A stretch of DNA of 64,000 nt. Source: Adiantum capillus-veneris (taxonomy: Eukaryota; Streptophyta; Polypodiopsida; Polypodiales; Pteridaceae). Position numbers and translations under genes: made by a program. The stretch spans positions 138,969,241-139,033,240 of the forward strand of contig CM043945.1 of assembly GCA_014529385.2 (NCBI GenBank), read 5' to 3'. Below are positions 58,206 through 64,000 of the stretch, piece by piece. Each line of letters begins with the position of its first letter. Within the stretch, counting starts at the first letter, position 1. The notes below the pieces were generated by a model that saw only the letters and a list, made by a program, of their open reading frames with translations, was not told the DNA's origin and ran no database searches.

Positions 58206-61200
58206 ATGGATGATGGAGACTCCCTTCCTCTTGCTTTGGTTCCAGCTCATACCTCCTCACAAGCGGCAATGGAGCTTCTTGAACTCAACAATGCAGCACA
58301 ACTGGATTTTAGTTCACTATTACAATCAGGAAGTTTTGTACGACTTCATTCATTTCAAACTATTGCAGACTGTTCCAGGATGGTGGACGACGGATTTTAT
58401 GATGAGGCACATGGAATAGACACCATTCATACGCAGGTGCACTCCAAGAGAAAGGCTTGTCTAAATGAGGATTAAATTATTGCAGTGAGGAAGTATGAAG
58501 CACAGGCTAAACGTGAGTACAGAAAGCGAAGTCGTGCAAGAAAGCAAGTACAGCCAAGCGTCAACATTGGAGTGGAAGATTGTCATAGGGAAGATTATCA
58601 TAGGGAGGACGTAGATGTACACACAAAGGAATACAAGAAGCAACATACTATTCAGAATATTGTTTAGCACATTGTGAGACAGTTGCATAGTTACGGGAAA
58701 GAAGATAAGAATGCAATTCTTCAAGGTGTTTTCAATGATGATAGAATCTTGCCATTTTGTGAAGATTTGTATCTTCGTGCAAATGGCCTTATTTCTTCAC
58801 TCAAGGTCTCCTTACAGGAATTAAAGATTCCAAAATCAGCTGACGAGATGTTTTTAAAACGAAGCACATTCAACATGCTGGTGAATGGATTACTGCATGA
58901 TAATGGGATCCAAGGCAGAGGTGTTACTCTACATAAAGTGGCAAAGCTATTAAATGTTCATCCAAGGAATTTATATTCAGCTTTGGGTAGACTTGACAGT
59001 GATCCTATGTCAAGTACACTGAGGTTCGACTTATGTAAAAGGAAGTCTGGAAATGTTGGGTCCTTATCGGAGGAATTGAAGCAGACAATTATTACATTTT
59101 GGATATAGCACAGTAGGGTGTCTCCAAATAAGAAAGATATTTGTCCGAAACGATTGGGCAAAAAACATTATCAAGAGCATCCCATACACTTACTTGATGA
59201 ATCTCAGGTAAACATGTCTCATTCTTACAATGAATAACTCTCAAGTGAAACATCTCACTCTTATGAATAGCTACCCATTGCGTGTTATGGAGTTGTGTAC
59301 ATCCTACTATATGTGATATGTACCCAAGTAATGTGTCAAGATAGTCCATTGTCTCTACCTACGCTATTATGTGTGCTATATTGCACAAGTGTAGCCCAAT
59401 GTCCTTGTCTATGCTATAAGTGTGCCATGTAAAAGGACTCTATTGTAGTAAGATAGCAACATGTGTGCTATACAGTAAAAGTGTGTGTAAGAATAGCACA
59501 ATGTTCTCGTCTATGATATGATGTGTGGTATGTGAAAGAGCTATATTACATATTGAGAGCACTATGTGTGCCATATAGCGTTAGTGTGTGTAATAAGAGG
59601 CCAATGTCCCTATCTATGCTATTATGTCATAGTATTTCTTACAGTATGAGTGCTATATAGCATAGCTATGTGTAATAATAGCCCGATGGTCCTATCTATG
59701 CTATTATGTGTGCCATGTAGCAGGACTTTATCAGAGTATGACAACATCATGTTTGCTATATAACAATAGCACAATATACCTATCTATGGTATTATGTGTG
59801 CTATCAGATTTTATAATATTATGAGAGAACTATGTGTGCTACATAGCAGATGTTAGTGTAATAGTAGCACGATATCCATGTCTATGCTATTATGTGTGTT
59901 ATGCAGAGTGTGATATGTGTAATAATAGCACAATATCCCTTTCTATGCTCTTTTGTGTGTTATGTAGAAGAACTGTGTTATAATATGAGAGCACTATGTG
60001 TGCTATATAGCAGACCTGTGTGATGTGTGTGTAATAAAAGCTAAAAATCCCTATCTATGCTATTATGTGTTATATAACAAAATTGAGCATGTAATGAAAG
60101 CTGAGTTATCTATCTATGCTATTATCTATGCTATGTAGCATAGCTATGTGTATTTATACCAATGCATCTGTAGCTATGCTATTATGTGTGATACATAGCA
60201 AAATGTAATTCTAATGCATTTTTTTTTCAAGCAGACAGAGTATTTCTTGAAGTTTAAAGATAGCCACCCAGATGTGACAATTGGGCAAAGGTCCTTTGAG
60301 AAGATGAAGCCTTGGTTCGTGCAAAAGTTGAAAGATCGAAATACTTGCTGTTGTGTTTATCATATCAAACTGATGTATCTCAAAGATGCATTTAATGTTA
60401 TGCGCTCATCTGCTTTTGGTTTTCATCGGAGGTCATGTACATGTAAATGCAATGTTTGCAAATCAGATGGGGTGAATGCAGAATGTCTTGCCGTTGAGCA
60501 CTCATTTTCAGAGATCACGAAGTTGTGGGAATCATGCGTATGTACAAAGGCTGAGGGGGATACGTTCCATAAACACACCTACTTGATGGGCCAATGCAAA
60601 AACTGTGGTGTGGAAAAGCTCAGCCTTTGTCCACGAGAACTTGTAGAGATGACAAAGACAGTTCCACTGCAAGTCTTCGAGGACATTAAAGTTCAAACTA
60701 AGCATGGTCTAAGTAAGAGAAATATGTTGTCACTCAAATAGGTGGCTTTAAGTGAGCTAACAGGGAGGATAAAAGACGACATCAGAATCTTCATCGAGCA
60801 CAATTTCACTTACAGATGGCAGGCACATCAATACAGAGAATGTTTGAAGGTGTTTCTTTCAGATACCATTATATCTGTAGTAGACTTTACTGAAAATTAC
60901 TCGTTCAAAGAGAAAAATGAAGTACAATCCATGCATTGGCATACAGATCAATGCACCATCCTTGTTCACATAACGTACATGCGTGACAACGAAGATGACA
61001 ATATTATCAAGCATATGCATTTCTACATCTCCGATGATAGGCAACATGATACGCTATTTGTCTAACATTGTTTTCTTCTTTGTGATCAGTGGCTTAAAGA
61101 CCAGAGTATGAATTTCAAGAAGCACTGGGTGTGGTCAGATGGTGCAGCCTCGCAATTCAAGGCTGCAAGGCCATTTTACTTTGTTGCTAGATATTACCAA

Positions 61201-62046
61201 CTAACAGGTACAGAGATGACATGGAATTTTTTTGGCTCTGGCCATGGAAAGGGGGAGCATGATGGCGCTGGCGCTGTGATAAAGAGAGCCCTTACACATG
61301 AACAACTCAAGAGTAATGGAGTTGTTCTTAGGCAAGCTGCAGACGTGGTTGCATTTTTGACGAGAACAATGTCCAATGCTGCATGTAGCTCTTATGCACA
61401 ATCCACTAAAGCAGGTCCTACTATAAACAGGAAATTTTGGCTAGTAAAAGAGATAGAAGTGGACAGGTCTAATCTATGGGGTTGTGAGAGAGTATCAGGA
61501 TCTCGATCACTCCATTGCATTTCAGGCTTTTGTCGTCATGATCCTACTCAATTAAGGACCAGGCGGCTTTCTTGTTTTTGTGATGCTTGCATGAAGGGCC
61601 ATTGGAGGACTTGTTCCAGCAAATCATATGCAGACAAGTGGACACATAAGGCATTGAAACCACTCTCTGAGGTAGCAGAAGAGACTAAGGTACCAAAAGA
61701 TGAAGCTCCAATGTTTGAGGGATCCCAGGATATGCTGAGTGAGTATCTCATTGAAGGTGATAACTTTGCAGTCAATGCAGACGCTGGCAATGCAAAAGGT
61801 GTAGAGTTCTTTCTTTTGAGATGTACAAAGAGAAAGTGGATGACAAATTGCATCTTAAGAGATAAGTGGAAAAAAAAATGTGATAAAAACACTTATGTTG
61901 TCACAGGGTGTTATTATCAACAGCAAGAGGGGGACCCAAATCACTACACTCTACTTGATGATAGGGGAGTTACTAACCTGTACTCTCACCTTGTTCGGGA
62001 AATCAAGTTTGACATGCCTTTGGTAGATGCTACCTCAAAGACATAG
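58206..62046 (+). pseudogene. Two-exon transposase-like gene, DFxENY/WSDG/HGKG family, five stops
   Basis: Exon 1 (58206-59208) and exon 2 (60232-62046) are each open in one frame except for stops at 58473, 58665, 59106, 60739 and 61063; there is no frameshift. Exon 1: Gln/Arg/Lys-rich N-terminus, then helix-turn-helix-like GRGVTLHKVAKLLNVHPRNL. Exon 2: Cys/His-rich CTCKCNVCKSD and CKNCGVEKLSLCPRE, ISVVDFTENYSFKEKNEVQS, HWHTDQCTILVHITYM, HFYISDDRQHDTLFV, HWVWSDGAASQFKAARPFYF, WNFFGSGHGKGEHDGAGAVI, KRAL, and a late CDACMKGHW zinc-like motif. The three acidic blocks (VDFxENY, WSDG, HGKGxxDG) fit an RNase H-like DDE/D arrangement. From memory the same blocks occur in uncharacterised animal proteins. 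About 940 codons. It follows the CACTA remnant by about 190 bp. Probably a dead transposase. Confidence 0.62.
59209..60231 (+). repeat. Intron filled with CTATGCTATTATGTG repeats
   Basis: Splice sites are CTCAG|GTAAAC and TTTTTTTTCAAG|CAG. The 1.02 kb intron has about ten degenerate units of TCTATGCTATTATGTGTGCT followed by ATATAGCA-like sequence, spaced 60-110 bp and partly palindromic. Its first half is repeated downstream of the gene at 62313-62840. Confidence 0.8.
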
Positions 62047-62992
62047 TATTTATCTCCGAAAATACATGAAACCATTTACAATGCCATGCCCTATGAAGCA
62101 GCATGATACCTATTTAACAGGCTTATATTATGTTCTATATAGCCTTCACCATTCAGTACCTCCTTACACATGTCCATTGTGCTATGTATCACATAGCACA
62201 CAACCACACAGAGCACATAGCATAGAATCACACACATTTCAGATAATGAGGTTACTATTGTGAACATGTTGCACCTTGAAAAAATTTAGCCAAGATATTT
62301 GTTGGAAACGATTGGGAAGTAAACATGTCTCATTCTTACAATAATATCACTCTTATGAATACCTACCCATTGGGTGCTATGGAGTTGTGTGCATGCTACT
62401 ATATGTGATATGTAGCCAAGTAATGTGTCAAGATAGTCCATTGTCTCTACCTACGCTATTATGTGTGCTATATTGTACAAGTGTGTGTAATAATAGCCCA
62501 ATGTCCGTGTCTATGCTATAAAAGGACTCTATTATAGTAAGATAGCAACATGTGTGCTATACAGTAAAAGTGTGTGTATCACATAGCACAATGTTCCTGT
62601 CTATGATATGATGTGTGGTATGTGAAAGAGCTATATTACATATTGAGAGCACTATGTGTGCCATATAGCGTAAGTGTGTGTAATAAGAGGCCGATCTCCC
62701 TATCTATGATATTATGTCATAGTATTTCTTGCAGTATGAGTGCTATATAGCATAACTATGTGTAATAATAGCCCGATGGTCCTGTCTATGCTATTATGTG
62801 TGCCATGTAGCAGGACTCTATCAGAGTATGACAACATCATATCAGCAAAATAAAATTACATCATATCACCAAAATAAAATTACATCATTCAATCATTAAG
62901 TTTAGAGAACTTTGAACAGGTCAATTTTTTGTATAGTAATCGCAAGTACATTCAGTGCACAAAATGCTGTATACATGATTCCATAACCACAA
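62047..62992 (+). repeat. Partial duplication of the upstream gene plus palindromes
   Basis: 62290-62840 repeats about 59129-59765, including the exon 1 stretch AAGATATTTGT...AAACGATTGGG and the intron start GTAAACATGTCTCATTC, but lacks about 55 bp of exon. 62185-62215 contains the palindrome GTGCTATGT-ATC-ACATAGCAC. An AAATAAAATTACATCAT unit is repeated at 62848-62889. No intact gene. Confidence 0.8.
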
Positions 62993-63997
62993 TCAACCTT
63001 CCTTACATACTTCTCGTTGACTTCTATAGTGGCTGATGACACGAGCAGACACACTGTCCGAAGGATTTTCAAACTGGTTCATCTTTGCATAAGCATTAGG
63101 GCTGGGTGAGACTGTCCACTTGACTAACCAAGGGAACAATGTGCTAACTAGGTAAATTGGGGACTGACAAATATCTGCTGGTTCAAATGGAGTAGGATAG
63201 ACACAAGTCCCGGGAGGGTTGAGCAGACACTTGTAGAGTGTGTCATCCACCACTAGTGTATTATTAGAGTTGAACTCAGGATGGTGCTTCCAAAAGTCTT
63301 TCAAACACTTGAAAAATATGGGCTTTACGTTATCTCTACATGGAGGGATCCCAGGAACTTCATTTAGATTGAATCTCACCTCTCTACACCCCTCTTGACC
63401 GATAATATCAAGGAAATATTGTTTGTTCAGCCTAGGAAAGCATGCACTCAAAGCAAGTGCTAGATTGTCCTGGGTCATGCAGCTCCATAGTGTAACTTGT
63501 GCTCTTTGCAGCAGTGCATGCAAAAAGATTGATGCATTGGGCCTGACCAAATATTCAAATTGCATCTTTCTTGTAGCATTTGGCGCAGTGACTACCTGAT
63601 ACCTTGATCTTGCCCACTCAGGAATACTGCTTCTCACTATTCCTTTGTAGAAGGAGACCTTATACCTCCTTATGAGAAGCCCATTCACATCCAGTATGAT
63701 GCATAAATTGTCCCTTCTCTTCTTGTCCTCAAAAGACGCAGGAGGCAGTGCAACAATCTGTACTGGCATTACCACAAGACACGGCCTCTCTTGCCTCTCA
63801 TATTCATGTCCATTTTTGGCCTCTTTATCAGCATTCTTTGTACCTGCCTCATCTGTATCTGTAGCAGCCGCTTGACCCATAGGGACCTCTGGGCTTTTAC
63901 CTTTGGTATTCCCAACACTGGGATCTGTACAAGACTCAGTTGTATCATGTGCAACTGCCTCTTTTGTGTCCACAGCAGCCATGAAATGTTCTCCCAT
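62993..63997 (-). CDS. FCP1/NIF-like HAD-family protein with altered catalytic motif
   Basis: 334 codons are uninterrupted from ATG 63997 to the stop at 62993; the frame may begin beyond the window edge. The N-terminal about 75 residues are Asp/Glu/Ala/Lys-rich and disordered. The HAD/FCP1 domain follows. Motif I is IILDVNGLLIRR, where FCP1 phosphatases have DxDxT/V, so the second Asp and the Thr are replaced. Motif II is VTLWSCMTQDNL. Motif III is NNTLVVDDTLYKC, followed by the CVYPTPFEP segment typical of plant members. Plant FCP1-like proteins with an LD(L/V)NGLL motif I are a known subgroup (from memory) and may not be active phosphatases. This is the only uninterrupted non-transposon-looking gene in the window, so a host gene is the best guess. 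Capture by a neighbouring element cannot be excluded. Confidence 0.75.
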   Translation of the reverse strand: MGEHFMAAVDTKEAVAHDTTESCTDPSVGNTKGKSPEVPMGQAAATDTDEAGTKNADKEAKNGHEYERQERPCLVVMPVQIVALPPASFEDKKRRDNLCIILDVNGLLIRRYKVSFYKGIVRSSIPEWARSRYQVVTAPNATRKMQFEYLVRPNASIFLHALLQRAQVTLWSCMTQDNLALALSACFPRLNKQYFLDIIGQEGCREVRFNLNEVPGIPPCRDNVKPIFFKCLKDFWKHHPEFNSNNTLVVDDTLYKCLLNPPGTCVYPTPFEPADICQSPIYLVSTLFPWLVKWTVSPSPNAYAKMNQFENPSDSVSARVISHYRSQREVCKEG

Positions 63998-64000
63998 TGC

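Noticed and set aside
61058-61087. A 30-bp intron (GTCTAAC...GATCAG) bypassing the stop at 61063
   Set aside because: Too short for a plant intron; reading through keeps the family spacing between HDTLFV and WSDG, so a point-mutated Gln codon is the simpler explanation.

Overview
This window looks like a gene-poor, transposon-packed stretch of a large land-plant nuclear genome. The plant assignment rests on Ty1/copia elements primed by initiator-Met tRNA, a CACTA element with a TNP2-type gene, a BED/DUF659 hAT transposase and GT-AG introns of 68-138 bp. A seed-free plant (fern or lycophyte type) would fit the long microsatellites and the two transposase-like families best known to me from animal genomes. 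I cannot name a species from sequence alone. Nearly every recognisable gene is a transposon gene or its broken remnant; the FCP1/NIF-like gene at 62993-63997 is the only good candidate for a host gene.

Layout. 2-355: end of an unrecognised ORF. 419-3268 (-): four-exon transposase-like pseudogene. 3488-13893: a nest. A 5'-truncated LINE tail was hit by a copia element (Copia-2, +, target duplication ACATA). Its 5' LTR was then hit by a second copia element (Copia-1, -, 3638-9279, TAACA) and its 3' LTR by a solo LTR of the Copia-1 family (12960-13817, ACTCT). 14245-19215: LINE-1 (+), itself split by a 1.2 kb LTR-like insertion. 19458-27130: a candidate 7.7 kb hAT transposon with imperfect terminal inverted repeats, tandem repeats near both ends, a decayed BED/DUF659 transposase, a decayed protein-kinase gene on the opposite strand and a nested 218-bp MITE. 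27140-27695: large foldback. 27720-39680: LINE-2 (-), split by a Ty3-type element lacking most of pol (30257-35876) and by a 2 kb LTR-like insertion (36262-38273). 39945-44321: LINE-3 (-), nearly full length. 44322-49870: no recognisable gene. 49879-50096: second copy of the 218-bp MITE. 50285-52250: LINE scraps, including an ORF1-only piece. From 52399: CACTA 5' end, tRNA-like SINE units, TNP2 remnant and a duplicated TNPA/Transposase_24-like gene. 58206-62046 (+): a second transposase-like gene with five in-frame stops and no frameshift; part of its exon 1 and intron is duplicated at 62290-62840. 62993-63997 (-): FCP1-like gene running to the window edge.

No operon-like cooperation is expected. 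The useful relations are nesting order (relative age), shared termini and shared tails: all five LINE-family 3' ends seen here run into TATC/TC/TG microsatellites, so retrotransposition has probably seeded much of the simple-sequence DNA.
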